Part shown: piece after piece, positions 1-10,314 of the stretch
Numbering within the stretch: position 1 is the first letter of the stretch
How the letters are laid out: each line of letters opens with the position of its first letter
Origin: Stentor coeruleus
Lineage: Eukaryota; Ciliophora; Heterotrichea; Heterotrichida; Stentoridae
Reading direction: 5' to 3'
NCBI GenBank assembly: GCA_001970955.1
Contig: MPUH01000040.1
Coordinates: forward strand, 78,924 to 142,923
Length of the DNA stretch: 64,000 nucleotides
Notes under the pieces: generated by a model
The model's input: only the letters and a program-made list of their open reading frames with translations
What the model was told of the DNA's origin: nothing
The model's database searches: none
Made by a program: the position numbers and the translations under genes

Positions 1-87
1 AAAACGTTCGTAATATCGTAGGACCTTCAGCTTATGTGCTTTTTTACCGTTTAAGGGATTAGCCCATATCTAGATAATATCATATAA

Positions 88-723
88 ATGCAAAAAAACT
101 TTGAAATTCTTATCGCCCTAGTAAAGGACTTACAAACTGCATTTAAATCTTTTAGAACTGCAATCAAAAAACAGTTAGAGCCTGAAGAACTTAGCCAAAA
201 ACAATTAGTGTTTTTAAAAATCCTCAAAAGCTTTAGTTTACTTATTACTAATACTAAAGATTGCCCTGAAGTGAAAAGTTTGAAAAGAGAAACTGAAAAG
301 ATTGTTAAAGAGTACAAAGGGTTATGCAAAGAAAAGGAAAATATCGAAATGCCGACTGAGATTTTAATACCAAGTTTAGAAGAAGATAAAGATGTTTATA
401 ATAGTCCTGAGGATATTAATAATAGAATTTCCTTAGAGAGAAATGAAGAGATAGCCAAATTACATAAGGAAATGTGTGAACTTAATGAAATGTTTAAAGA
501 TTTTTCTATTCTGGTTAAAGAACAAGGTGTTGAGTTAGAAAAAGCGAGGATTGAAGTTGATATTGCTGAGAGGACAACTGAAAGAGTGAATAATGAATTA
601 GTAAAAGCTCGATATTGGGATAAGAAAAGTAGGAATAAGTGTTGTTGTATTTCGATTATTGTCGGAGGAATTGTGCTAGCGATAGGAGGAGTTGTTGCTG
701 GAATTGTGATTTCAGGAAAGTAA
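88..723 (+). CDS. Tail-anchored coiled-coil protein, unknown
   Basis: This 211-residue protein is unrecognised. The first 180 residues are charged and helix-rich, with Glu/Lys-rich stretches that read as coiled coil. A Cys cluster (KCCCI) then leads into one hydrophobic segment rich in Gly, Val and Ile (about residues 190-209), followed by a very short tail ending SGK. That is the layout of a tail-anchored membrane protein, as in SNAREs, with cysteines placed for possible palmitoylation. I see no clear SNARE zero-layer, so a SNARE call is not justified. The ATG follows the AT-rich leader typical here, and the stop is TAA. Coding potential is good (long open frame, ordinary codon mix); the function is unknown. 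Confidence 0.7.
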   Translation: MQKNFEILIALVKDLQTAFKSFRTAIKKQLEPEELSQKQLVFLKILKSFSLLITNTKDCPEVKSLKRETEKIVKEYKGLCKEKENIEMPTEILIPSLEEDKDVYNSPEDINNRISLERNEEIAKLHKEMCELNEMFKDFSILVKEQGVELEKARIEVDIAERTTERVNNELVKARYWDKKSRNKCCCISIIVGGIVLAIGGVVAGIVISGK

Positions 724-1322
724 AATTTTATTGATAATTATTGTATAAGAAATAATAGAATAGAGAAATATGTTAAAGTATTTGAGATATGTGATAGGAT
801 GGAAACTATTTTTTTGAATATAAGATTTGGGATGTAGGATGTTTAAGATAGTTATTGGAGAATAAGATTTTAGTATATGCAGTTGATACGATATAATTTT
901 TTTATCAAGAATAGTTTAAGTGAATTTCAGAAAATATAATATAAAAATCGCAGTGTTTTAATTGTTTTGATTTTATCAGCGAAAGACAGCTTTATCAAGA
1001 ACATTATATACAGAATAGCACTATTATTATGCATCTTTGCTTATAGTATACAATACAACTATTTAATTTATTCCTACAACTTTTAACGATAAAGTGAATA
1101 GTATCTTATTATTATAAAATGAATAGTATCTTATTATTATAAAATGAATACTATCTTATTATTATAAAATCAACAATAATTCAAAAAATACTGTTATATA
1201 TATTTTGTTATTTTTTATCTATACTCACTATTAATAATTTGTTTTCTAATATACTTAAAAAAACTATAAATTTGAAATAAAATAAATGAGCACAAGTACT
1301 TATCTAAATATAACTTAATATG
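724..1322. other. AT-rich intergenic region with a short tandem repeat
   Basis: No coding frame is supported between the convergent ends of the flanking genes. The only structure seen is a three-copy 25-bp repeat, listed separately. Confidence 0.6.
1096..1170. repeat. Tandem repeat, 3 x 25 bp
   Basis: Three head-to-tail copies of a 25-bp unit starting GAATAGTATC lie at 1096-1120, 1121-1145 and 1146-1170. The third differs by one base (ACTATC for AGTATC). It sits between two convergent 3' ends, so it may lie in 3' flanking sequence. Confidence 0.9.
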
Positions 1323-2288
1323 CTAAAAAAAGCAGCAATGCTTCCTCGCAGATTCAGCTGTAATTCTTTTATCTACATCCGTTTCTAGCATTTTTCTAAT
1401 AAGATCTTGAGTTTCTAAAGACACATGAAATATTTTTTCAAGTAATTCATCACTTGTTATTGTTTTTATTTTTTCTTTTATCTCAGCTGATGATTTCCCT
1501 GAATAAGGAAAAACTCCAGTTAGCATGACTAAAGCTAGAATTCCGCAACTCCAAATATCACATTTTTCTGTATAATTTTCATTTATAACTTCAGGTGCTA
1601 AATAATACAAACTCCCACAACAATCTTTTAATTTTTGGCCTGGTTGTATATAATGTGAACATCCAAAATCAGCTAATTTGATGTTTAAACTTGATGAGTC
1701 TATGAAGAGTATATTTTCTAACTTTATATCTCGATGGACTAAATTCTGACCATGCAAATATTCAACTGCTTCTAAAACCTGCTTCATTATTTCTAAGGTT
1801 GTTTCTTCGGTAAACTTATGCAATTTTTTAAGTTTTTCTTCTAGACTACCGCCTTCACAAAGTTCTGTAATAATATAGATGTTTTGGTTATCTTCAAGCA
1901 TTTCATAAAACTTAATAATTTTTTTATGATTGAGTTTCGAATGAATAAAAGATTCTTTAAAGGGTCCTCCTGATATAATTTCATTATAGCTGAATTTACT
2001 TTTTCTAATAATTTTGAGCGCTCGACAGGTTGATGAAGGAATATGCTTGGTTNTAATAATTTTGAGCGCTCGATAGGTTGATGAAGGAATATGCTTGGTT
2101 GAAAGGACCTCTCCAAAAGCTCCAATACCTAAGAAAGAGAGAGAAACATAATCTGAGAGATTAGACATATGTGTATTCTCAGCAGCTGGAAATTTCAAAT
2201 GCATTGAGCATTCGTTTATAATATTGATTTTCTCTGAAGTAATTCTATGATTACGAGTTATCATACACCCCATATTTATTACGGACAT
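1323..2288 (-). CDS. Ser/Thr protein kinase, CAMK/CDPK-like catalytic domain
   Basis: A protein kinase domain fills almost the whole product. In order: Gly-rich loop (GIGAFGEV), the ATP-binding Lys in RALKII, catalytic loop HRDIKLEN, DFG (ADFGCS), APE (YLAPEV), and a C-terminal Arg-containing lobe motif (DKRITAES). It stops right after the kinase fold, so there are no CDPK EF-hands. An in-frame Met at residue 6 (ATG at 2271-2273) gives an MGC start suited to N-myristoylation and palmitoylation, and may be the real start. The Lys region is doubled: 47-bp copies at 2006-2052 and 2054-2100 flank an N. Removing one copy restores a normal small lobe, so the doubling is almost surely an assembly fault. 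Specificity is unknown. Confidence 0.88.
   Translation of the reverse strand: MSVINMGCMITRNHRITSEKINIINECSMHLKFPAAENTHMSNLSDYVSLSFLGIGAFGEVLSTKHIPSSTYRALKIIXTKHIPSSTCRALKIIRKSKFSYNEIISGGPFKESFIHSKLNHKKIIKFYEMLEDNQNIYIITELCEGGSLEEKLKKLHKFTEETTLEIMKQVLEAVEYLHGQNLVHRDIKLENILFIDSSSLNIKLADFGCSHYIQPGQKLKDCCGSLYYLAPEVINENYTEKCDIWSCGILALVMLTGVFPYSGKSSAEIKEKIKTITSDELLEKIFHVSLETQDLIRKMLETDVDKRITAESARKHCCFF
2006..2100. other. Assembly gap (single N) with duplicated 47-bp flanks
   Basis: A 47-bp sequence occurs at 2006-2052 and again at 2054-2100 around one N at 2053, with one C/T difference. It doubles the VAIK-Lys strand of the kinase, which no kinase fold would tolerate. Best read as two overlapping contig ends that were not merged. 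Confidence 0.85.
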
Positions 2289-3821
2289 CGGTATATTTTA
2301 TTCGAGTATAAATTTTACATAATTAGCTTTGTTTAGGTTTAAGTATAGAAAAAGGAAATATTTTTAAAAAGAATTCCTGCGTTTCAAGGGAAATCTTAAA
2401 AAAAACTGTAAAATTGTTAAAGGAAGCGGTATGTGTTTATATTTAAAAGAAGGTTGATATGAATTTTTGTTTATAATGCTTAATAATATTTTATACTTGC
2501 TTATTTTAAAAGTTCTGATGAAATTAGGCCTAATCGATAATTTATAAATTAAGATGATGAAAATTGAATGAGGGACAGAGAAAAATTATCATATAAAATC
2601 AGTAACCGAGTTAAAAATACTATATGAATCAAAAGCAAACCAGATGGGCAAATAGGCTTTTGATTAAAAGATATCATAATTCTTTGTATAAAATTATATT
2701 TCACAGTCAAAGCTATTAGGTATTATACTTCTTGTTATTTAACTATTTTTATTAGTTAGGTTTTCTAATAGTCTTACATCGTCTAATTTAACTTAATACT
2801 ACCATAAAATTTTAGATATTATTTAATTCTTCCTTTATAAATTCTGATATTTCATATTGATATTTATACACTGAAAATATTCCCAAAAATCAATCTAATA
2901 CAATTTCTTAGAAAAAAATCGCATATAGCTTCTAAGAAATATATAATTATTATAAGGTACTTGAAAGATTATTTTTTATATTAAAGTATAATCATTCTAA
3001 ATAAAATAATAAAAACTTTGAATATTTTATGGTTTTTTATACTTATCTAAAGCTCATAAAGATTTAGTTTATTTCAAAGTTGACAAATTATTCAAATCCA
3101 CTTATTTTTTTAGACAGGATTTACATATTTGTTGTCTAAATGACTTAGGATTTTTATAAGAAAAAATATTCAAGTATTATCAAGCAATCAGATTAAAGCT
3201 TAAATTTTATAAGCATTTATAAAATACTATCTGAGGAATTATAAAGGTATTTAACATAAAATTTTATGAAAACCAAGTTGACTTGGAAATTAAAAAGAAT
3301 TCTGACATAAAAAAGATTTATAAAATTAGCATAAAGGTTTTAATAATCTTAAATCTTGTAAGCTGTGAAAATAAACTTATCTTAAGTTATTGTTGAAAAT
3401 AATAATATTATATAAGATTAAATTACTAAAAAATATACCCTAAAATATATACACTAAAATATATATAATTGATAAAAATCAAAATACAAGATGCTTGAAG
3501 AAAGGTAGTATAACTGTGTATAATAAAATAATAGATTTAACTTAAGGATGAAAATGAAAATATCATTATGCATATTATGCTATAATTTCTAATCTCTTAC
3601 TTATACTCTTTGACATATAAATACTGTTCAGCTTTTTTCTCGCTTTCTTTGTGCTTTTTTTTCAGGTTTTGTCATTTGAATATTATCTAAACTCAATTCA
3701 CAGTCATATTTTCTCTTTGATAATTTAAACTCCGATACCTAAGCCAACAATAATAAATCATATTACAAATCTTTAGCATTTTCTATATTAATTTCATATA
3801 AAGACTTATTTACTCAACAAA
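2289..3821. other. AT-rich intergenic region
   Basis: About 1.5 kb with frequent stops in all frames and many A/T runs. I see no gene, RNA or repeat that I can support. Confidence 0.5.
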
Positions 3822-4148
3822 TTAATCATCCTCCCTTGCAGCACTAAACTTCTTCTCATAACCCTTCAAATCATTCGCTAACTTGGTCGTAGTTGGGGGC
3901 ATAATCGATGCAAGGAACCCAAAAGGATCATTAGCACATGTGAGCGTTGATCCAGAAATACATGTCGTCATTGAAGGACAACAAGTTGATGTATTAGGAC
4001 AACAGATACCTGCAGCAAAAGGACAACAAGTCCATGTATTGTCTTGATTTTTACAGCAAGTTTCCCCATCTTTGCATCTGTATTCTCTATCACATAAGTT
4101 GTCACTCATAGATAAAGATATAGCTATAAGTAAAACCCATAGAGCCAT
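3822..4148 (-). CDS. Secreted single-domain granulin
   Basis: The 108-residue product opens with a short hydrophobic signal peptide (ALWVLLIAISLSMS) and then a full granulin module. The twelve cysteines have the spacing C-x5-C-x5-CC-x8-CC-x6-CC-x5-CC-x5-C-x7-C, the granulin signature of stacked beta-hairpins. A tail of about 40 residues without Cys follows (Thr/Lys-rich, then acidic). In other protists granulin repeats are often fused to cysteine proteases; here there is one module and no protease. It should be secreted or sorted to the lysosome or phagosome. The start is the first ATG, after an AT-rich leader. Family call strong; role inferred. Confidence 0.88.
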   Translation of the reverse strand: MALWVLLIAISLSMSDNLCDREYRCKDGETCCKNQDNTWTCCPFAAGICCPNTSTCCPSMTTCISGSTLTCANDPFGFLASIMPPTTTKLANDLKGYEKKFSAAREDD

Positions 4149-4208
4149 TTTATTATAATTTACATAGTTTTATAAGAATATGAAAATTTATCTTACAGTA
4201 TAAGTGGG

Positions 4209-5396
4209 TTAATAAAATGTAACTCTTTTTGCGAAGATTTTTCTGGGCAAAATATCGTTTTTCTTTTTAGAACTTGGCCTTGTTGTTGAGGATGAATTTG
4301 TTGTTCTTGTAAAAAGCTTCATTGATCCACGGATTTCAAGGAGAGGAGTGCTTGTTGTACCGAGCATGCCTGTTCTTTGTAGAAAATTATCAGCTGAGAT
4401 TGTTAGTTTGGTACTTTTCTCTTCTTTTCGTTTGATTGATTTGCACTTGCTTTCCATTTGGATTATGAAATCTTGTTGCTCGCTTATTATGCTACCTGGT
4501 CTACATATACGAGCCCAAGCTATGTATTCTTCAGCTGTTATATCAAATTTTTTCATAACATACAACGAAGCTAAAGTAGGGCTTTTCCCCATCCCTGCTT
4601 TGCAATGTATTGCAACACCAAAGTCAGTATTTTCAGCAATATCAAGAAATGCATGTATAACATTATTAGGTGGAGTTGCCCCTTTAAACGAAAAATCATA
4701 AAATCTCATCCGATTGCGATTAAATCTTTCAGGATCATATGGATGTCCATCAAGTTTTATAACAGTCCTGACTCCAATCCTAGAAAATATTGCCGCATAA
4801 TCTTCAGGTGTATAGTTTCTTACTCCAGTAAAATCCCTTGGTTCCGAAAATGGACTACTAAAAACAGCAATTTTATTAGGAACAATCCAACTGATATCCC
4901 CTTTTTCCAAAGAATAAGTATCTCTATATCTATCCACATTAAATTCATCATACTTAATCCACCCAATTTTAATAGCTTTATGTAAAACTTGTATACAATG
5001 AAGTATTGAGCATTTATATGAACATAAACCTGGAGTAATGTCTCTATATGATAAAAATAAAACAGGCAAATTTTGAAAGTTTTCCCAAGCTTGTTGTGGG
5101 GTTTGTTTTAAGACTAATACTATAAATGCACACATGAGATAAGCACCATTAGACTTTTCAGCTGATTTTACTGAGCAATAATGGATAGTTGGACCTTCGG
5201 CTAACATTTTTTCTAAGGTTTTACAGAAATCGATTGTTGAACAAAGATCGATTGGCCCTATTTCTGATTGAAAAGGAGTGTAGGAGTATTCCTGTATAAA
5301 AAATACTATGTCTGAGTTTAATACCCGGCCTCTGGGGGGGAATTTAGCACTCATCCAGGTTAGTTTGTGAGGAATTATTGATAAAGAGATTTCCAT
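4209..5396 (-). CDS. CDC14-type dual-specificity phosphatase, P-loop Arg replaced by Lys
   Basis: A 395-residue protein with the two-domain CDC14 layout. The N-terminal DSPn-like half (about residues 10-155) has the SEIGPIDL and SYRDITPG-type segments. The catalytic DSPc half follows (about 175-310). It keeps the putative general-acid region (YDFSFKGATPP), the P-loop Cys (codon 4602-4604, residue 265), the ICRPGS motif and the EQQDFI motif typical of CDC14. The signature reads HCKAGMGKS, so the invariant Arg of HCx5R is Lys (AAA on the minus strand, plus positions 4584-4586). That Arg binds the phosphate, so activity may be weak or lost. The C-terminal 85 residues are Ser/Thr/Lys-rich. CDC14 enzymes act at mitotic exit and, in ciliates and algae, on basal bodies. 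Confidence 0.9.
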   Translation of the reverse strand: MEISLSIIPHKLTWMSAKFPPRGRVLNSDIVFFIQEYSYTPFQSEIGPIDLCSTIDFCKTLEKMLAEGPTIHYCSVKSAEKSNGAYLMCAFIVLVLKQTPQQAWENFQNLPVLFLSYRDITPGLCSYKCSILHCIQVLHKAIKIGWIKYDEFNVDRYRDTYSLEKGDISWIVPNKIAVFSSPFSEPRDFTGVRNYTPEDYAAIFSRIGVRTVIKLDGHPYDPERFNRNRMRFYDFSFKGATPPNNVIHAFLDIAENTDFGVAIHCKAGMGKSPTLASLYVMKKFDITAEEYIAWARICRPGSIISEQQDFIIQMESKCKSIKRKEEKSTKLTISADNFLQRTGMLGTTSTPLLEIRGSMKLFTRTTNSSSTTRPSSKKKNDILPRKIFAKRVTFY

Positions 5397-5537
5397 TAGT
5401 TAAAATTATGTAAAAGGATATTTTAGAAGATGGTAAAAAATTTGGCAGATTGAGAAAAATTCATGCGAATGTTTAGATGTTTTTAAAATTGTGAGCTAGG
5501 ATTGTTGGTGTAATGAGAAATATTTATATTTTGTGTG

Positions 5538-5691
5538 AAATTTTCGAAAGGTTCAGTGGTTTTTTCCAAGTATGTGAAACAACTAAAAGAATCTATTATA
5601 TNTAAATTAGTAAAATTAAAAATTACAAAATTTTCGAAAGGTTCAGTGGTTTTTTCCAAGTATGTGAAACAACTAAAAGAATCTATTATAT
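5538..5691. other. Assembly gap (single N) with duplicated 64-bp flanks
   Basis: Identical 64-bp copies lie at 5538-5601 and 5628-5691. An N at 5602 and 25 further bases separate them. Same pattern as the other four Ns, so probably an unmerged contig overlap. Confidence 0.75.
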
Positions 5692-5704
5692 AATAAAATA
5701 TCTT

Positions 5705-6300
5705 ATGCTATCAAGAAAAACAAAGTTCAAAGGTAACCCTGGAGTAATGAAATAACTTAAATTAGTTGAAGAGCCTCATGAAATTGCTTTAGATGACCAA
5801 ATGGACACCAAGATCATAATATTTTTTCCAATTTTTACCCAAAATGAAAAAGAATGGGAAAGAGAAAGAGAAATATTTGGAGATAATGAAAAAGAAGAAT
5901 ATTAAGTAGGCTTTGAAAAGAAAGAACAAATTATCAAATCAAAAACATGCCTGATGTAGACTTGATATTTTTACGCAAAGTCATCTATCTAAACATTATG
6001 TTAAGACTTTGAAGAACCCTCTAACAAAATGCTAAAAATCAATATCTGTCCAGAACAAGAATTAGAAGTTCTAATATGCTTACAGAGTATTATATACATG
6101 AATGAACATATTTAAGACTTTATGGGCTTTGGCTCAATGATTCTGCATATTTAGTCCAACTTACCAAGAGCATTTCCAAGTGAACTTCCAAAAATACTTC
6201 TTAACAATAAAATGAAGATAAATAACCCAGAAAGCTTCAAAGTTTTTTCAATTTAATATTTAAAGATGCAATATCTTGAGTGATATTTCAATCATTCATC
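5705..6300 (+). pseudogene. Possible decayed gene, unknown family
   Basis: One frame starting at the ATG at 5705 reads through about 200 codons of protein-like composition, for example MLSRKTKFKGNPGV, then a charged stretch EWEREREIFGDNEKEE, then FEEPSNKMLKINICPEQELE. It is cut by roughly eleven TAA, TAG and TGA codons, with no obvious frameshift. Open runs of about 45-50 codons are longer than expected at this base composition. No family is recognised. Alternatives are chance, or an element decoded with reassigned stops; neighbouring intact genes use the standard code, so decay is simpler. Confidence 0.35.
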
Positions 6301-6619
6301 TGACTGAAGAATCTAAAAATCTTCAAATCGTAATTTATAAAAATACTGATGCAGAAAATTATTTAGAATATTTAATTGAAAACATGATTTTGAGGTTTGT
6401 TGATAAAGAAATTCACTGAATACTTTGATGGGATATTTAAAAAAAATATTAGATTTTGTATTCTTTTTCATATCAATTAATCTTAGTAGACTAATGATAG
6501 TTTGAGAAATTATTTGAAAAAATGTTTGTGTAGAGTAAGGTGCTAATGAATGATGGAAGATTCTTAAGGTTGGAATAAATTGGGAGATAGTCATATGGTG
6601 AGTTGAGTAAAGATTCTAA

Positions 6620-6960
6620 ATTTTATCAAGTTGTAAAGGTTGGAATAGTAGTGGAAGTAAAAGTTATAATGGAAGAAGTGATAATGAAAAATTAGGAGAA
6701 AAAACAAAAAGTGCAAGCAAGATGAGTGGAAGCAGAATAGGGGTCAGAAATATAAGAATTAAGAGTAGAAGTAGAAAAAGTGGAAATAAAAAAATAGAAA
6801 AGAGATAAAGAAGCGAATGTGGAAATGGAATATAAGAAGCAAAAGTAGAAACAGAAGAAATAGAAATTTTAATATAAGAAATAGTAGAAAGAGCTCGAAT
6901 GGAGTAAAAGTGTAAATTCAATCAAAAGAAAATGTTATAATTCAAAAGGAAAACTTGAAA
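6620..6960 (+). other. Purine-rich (GA) strand-asymmetric tract
   Basis: For over 300 bases the plus strand is dominated by A and G (many GAAGTAGAAATAG-like words) with little C. One frame briefly reads as a Gly/Ser/Asn/Lys/Arg-rich segment (KSYNGRSDNEKLGEKTKSAS) before stops. It may be the remains of a low-complexity coding region or a simple compositional tract. Confidence 0.45.
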
Positions 6961-7761
6961 CCCATTAAGAATGGAATTTAGGGTTTTCCAATATAATAAT
7001 ACTTTAAATAAGGCCTTAATATTAAGAAAGTATGAAAAGTTATTTTAGATTTGTTTAAAGTCCTCCTTGTAGGAAATAATAATTATTAGTATTTGAGTTA
7101 AATATAAGCTCTTTGGACGATCAAATTGTTCTGATGAAGTATTCAGCACAGAAGTATTTAAATAATTTTATTCTAATAGTTTGCCTCAAAATATATAAAT
7201 ATTTTAGCTTATTCGATTGCCTATAGTTAAATTTAGTATATTAGCTATACTCACAAAAAAATATTCTTGCAAAAAATAGCACTTTTCCCTTATTTTAATA
7301 ATCAACCACTGCATACTTATTTTCATAAAAACTTTAATGCATGCAAAAAAACAATTTTTGAGCTTTATTATTCCTTTTCAACTAAAATTTATATGCCAAT
7401 CTACTAAGTAATGGAAGTTTTTACTAATAATTTTGACATGTTTATTATTTCAAAATCCTTTAAAATTGTATTAACTCAAATGGAAATCTAAAGGATATAA
7501 TGCTTTAATTTTACAATATAATTGGTAAAAAAGATTGAAAGACTTTGAAATGCTTATCCACAAAATTATATAAATAAAATTCATTTGTCATTCTTATATA
7601 ATAAAATATCCTTATTTATATTCTAGAAGTTCATATTAGCAAAATTTTTAATTTTATTCTGAGAGAAAGCTAAAAATTATTAAAAAACAAAGGGTCAGTT
7701 TTGAATACTGTAACGCCCATACTAAGGCTACAAAAAAGAAGCAAATTAATTATTTGATAAT

Positions 7762-8016
7762 TTAGCTTGACCAGTTACTATACCTTAATTGACTTAAGTT
7801 TTCATTGCAAACATTTTGATTGCTTCTTTCTGATTGAGAATGAGAGTATTCTTCTGAGGAAGGTACTTCAGAAATAATAAACAAGCCTTTAACTTTTTTT
7901 ATAACTGTTGTAGTTTTTAAATGGAGAACTAAAGGGTATTTTCCATGTGAATCAGTTGAAAAAAACCCAGTTTGTTGTTCCCCTTTTTCGTCTTTTTTTC
8001 CTATGCTGCATCCCAT
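7762..8016 (-). CDS. Small protein with N-terminal MGC acylation motif, unknown
   Basis: From the ATG at 8014-8016 the frame encodes 84 residues starting MGCSIGKK. This is a good N-myristoylation signal (Gly2, Ser5) with a neighbouring Cys for palmitoylation. A short hydrophobic/beta-like core follows (YPLVLHLKTTTVIKKVKGLF), then a Ser/Asn/Glu-rich tail. Nothing else is recognised. The frame has no ATG upstream of this Met, which supports the start. It lies alone in a gene-poor stretch. It is likely a small membrane-bound protein; its length leaves some chance that it is not a gene. Confidence 0.55.
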   Translation of the reverse strand: MGCSIGKKDEKGEQQTGFFSTDSHGKYPLVLHLKTTTVIKKVKGLFIISEVPSSEEYSHSQSERSNQNVCNENLSQLRYSNWSS

Positions 8017-9327
8017 ATTATTCAACTAAGAATTATTAAATCAGTAATCCATCAATGTCAGAAAAGAAAATAAAAGCATTAAGTTTTCTTATTGAAAACA
8101 ATAGACATCAAAAATCATTAATTTGAATTCAGATTGCAATCCTGAAAATGAAAGCTAAAATATGAGCGAGTAATTTTAAACTATCAAATACTTTAAAGCA
8201 TATAAAAGTTTAATAACTATAAAGATATAAAGTTTATCTAATACTCTATATGATTTCAAGGCTTTTATACTAAAATATTTCGACTGAATTTTCTAAATTT
8301 ACCTTCTTCAATTAGGTATCAGAAAATTTAAAGCCTAAATAATATTCTAATAATGAATGAGTAATTATATTCCAGACTATTTCGCAAAAATTTAAGATTT
8401 TAATACTAAATGCATATTTCAAGCTTCCTAATTGTTAAAAATTAGTAGCTAATTATTAGATTGAGCTTCTCAAACTATTTTATTTCATAGATTAATAAAA
8501 TAACAAATTTGAATTTTTTTGCTAGACACGTGAAACAACAAATAGTAAAGAATATTTTCACAAAGAAATTTTCAAGCTATACAAGAAGATCGAGAATATT
8601 ATTTTTCGAAAAACTCAATTTGGAGAGAAATATAAGATAATTTTAGATAATATTAAAATTTGTAAAACCTGAAATTTTAACAGAGAAAAGAAGCGTGATG
8701 AAATTCTCAATATATTTCTATTAGATCTTAGACTTATATAAGCATAGTCAATATGACTTATAAACTTGAAAAAAAAAATTAACCATCTTCACCATTATAA
8801 TTATCATCAAATTTATTATATTATAATATAATCCTTGAAGTATTTTAAATATTATCTTTTAGTGAAATATTTTATCCTGCATGCTAATTTTATTATATAT
8901 CATAAAGTAAAATATACTATTTATATCAATACGGTATTTGTTTTAGTAAATTGGCTACAAATTATTTAATGAACATAATAATTTTCTTAAAGTTAGACTA
9001 ATAGTAATTCTCAGCTCTTAAAGAAACTACAGGGTCTAAATACCTATCAAATAAATCAATCAAAAACTTAAAACAGGGGAACTTTTTATACACGAAAATG
9101 CACAAAAATCCGAAAAACTAACTCTAATTAAATATTATGTAAAATCTAAAAGCATAATCATCTAAAACTTATCAAATATAAACTTAAAATATTCCCATTA
9201 AATTTAGACAACTTAATATCCTATAAAATTCCATCCAATCCATAAAAAGCCTTTTAAACTAAATCAAGCCCTTTCAATTCTATCGATAAATTTTCTAAGC
9301 TATCCAGAGACTTTAAATACATAAATC
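8017..9327. other. AT-rich intergenic region (divergent 5' flanks)
   Basis: About 1.3 kb between two divergent gene starts. No open frame, repeat or RNA is supported. Promoters of both neighbours must lie here, but I recognise no defined element. Confidence 0.5.
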
Positions 9328-10314
9328 ATGGGAGGAAAGCCATCATCAGAGAAATCTGAAGCAGAATCTAAAACCAAAGCATCAAATATTACTCAAGATT
9401 CTGAAAAGCAAGGTTTACCACAAGCCCCTTCCCGTGATGTCCGTGGTCATTTACTGAACAAAATGGGTTTTTCTGGAGCAGGTCCAGGCCAAGTGACAGT
9501 AAGAGATTTCCGCGTACCAAAATGGATGGAAAAGCCTACACCTAAAACTGAAGAAGAAGACACTGTTTCTCCTGACGAAGTTCTTGAACGAATATCATCA
9601 AATGATAAATATAACCTGTCTTATGTCCAAATTAAAACAGGTGATGAATTAAGAAGACAATTTCTACAAAGAATCTCAAAAGAAGGACTTTGGTTACCTC
9701 CAAGTCAGCGACCTCCAACATCCCAGTCTATAATAATCTTTGATTGGGACGATACGCTTTTGTGTACATCTTTTTTAAACTCAAGAGAAGATGCTATGAA
9801 TATCACCTCGCCAATGATTAAAGGACAGTTAAAATCTTTAGAAGAAGCGGTTATTCGACTATTAAACAAAGCTCTTTCACTTGGTAACACGTTTATTATA
9901 ACTAATGCTATGAAAGGATGGGTTGAGTACTCATCTAATATGTGGATACCAGGAATTGCCCAAGTTTTACAGAGGATTACTGTAGTTTCAGCTAGGGCGG
10001 AATATGAAGCTAAGTATCCGGATAATTATCATCAATGGAAAGTTGAAGCATTTATGGAAATGACTAAAACTTTTGATACTGGGACGATTACTAATTTAAT
10101 TTGCCTTGGGGATTCTATGATTGAAATTGATGCAGCACATACACTTGCTAAGTAAAATATATTTAGGTGTTATTCTAATGCTTGTATTAAGACAATCAAG
10201 TTTAGAGATGGTCCGAATCCTGAAGAGCTTTTGAAACAATTGGAATTAGTATATGAAAAATTTGAGAATATTTGTAATAGTGGGAAAAATTTGACTATTA
10301 GGCTTGAAAGGTAA
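9328..10314 (+). CDS. HAD-superfamily hydrolase-like protein, N-myristoylation start
   Basis: Two exons (9328-10151 and 10167-10314) give 323 residues. The core motif DWDDT (D139, D141, T143) is HAD motif I, with the nucleophile Asp and the general acid two residues on. Downstream are NAMKGWVEYS (motif II region) and GDSMIEIDAAHTLAK (motif IV-like acidic loop). The protein starts MGGKPSS, an N-myristoylation signal. The first 120 residues are polar linker. The 15-nt intron falls just after the motif IV helix, and the added exon (KCYSNACIKTIKF...) continues the fold naturally. Such proteins are common in ciliates, but the substrate is unknown; a phosphatase-type reaction is inferred from the motif. 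Confidence 0.85.
10152..10166 (+). other. 15-nt intron in HAD gene
   Basis: GTAAAATATATTTAG, phase 2. Removing it restores the reading frame for 49 more codons. Unspliced, it creates an in-frame TAA at its 5' end (AAG TAA). Confidence 0.93.

Larger units (their letters stand above)
5397..7761. other. Long intergenic region with a possible relic and a purine-rich tract
   Basis: No intact gene is supported. It holds a duplicated N gap (5538-5691), a stop-riddled coding-like frame (5705-6300) and a plus-strand purine-rich stretch (about 6620-6960), each listed separately. The rest is AT-rich and featureless. Confidence 0.5.
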
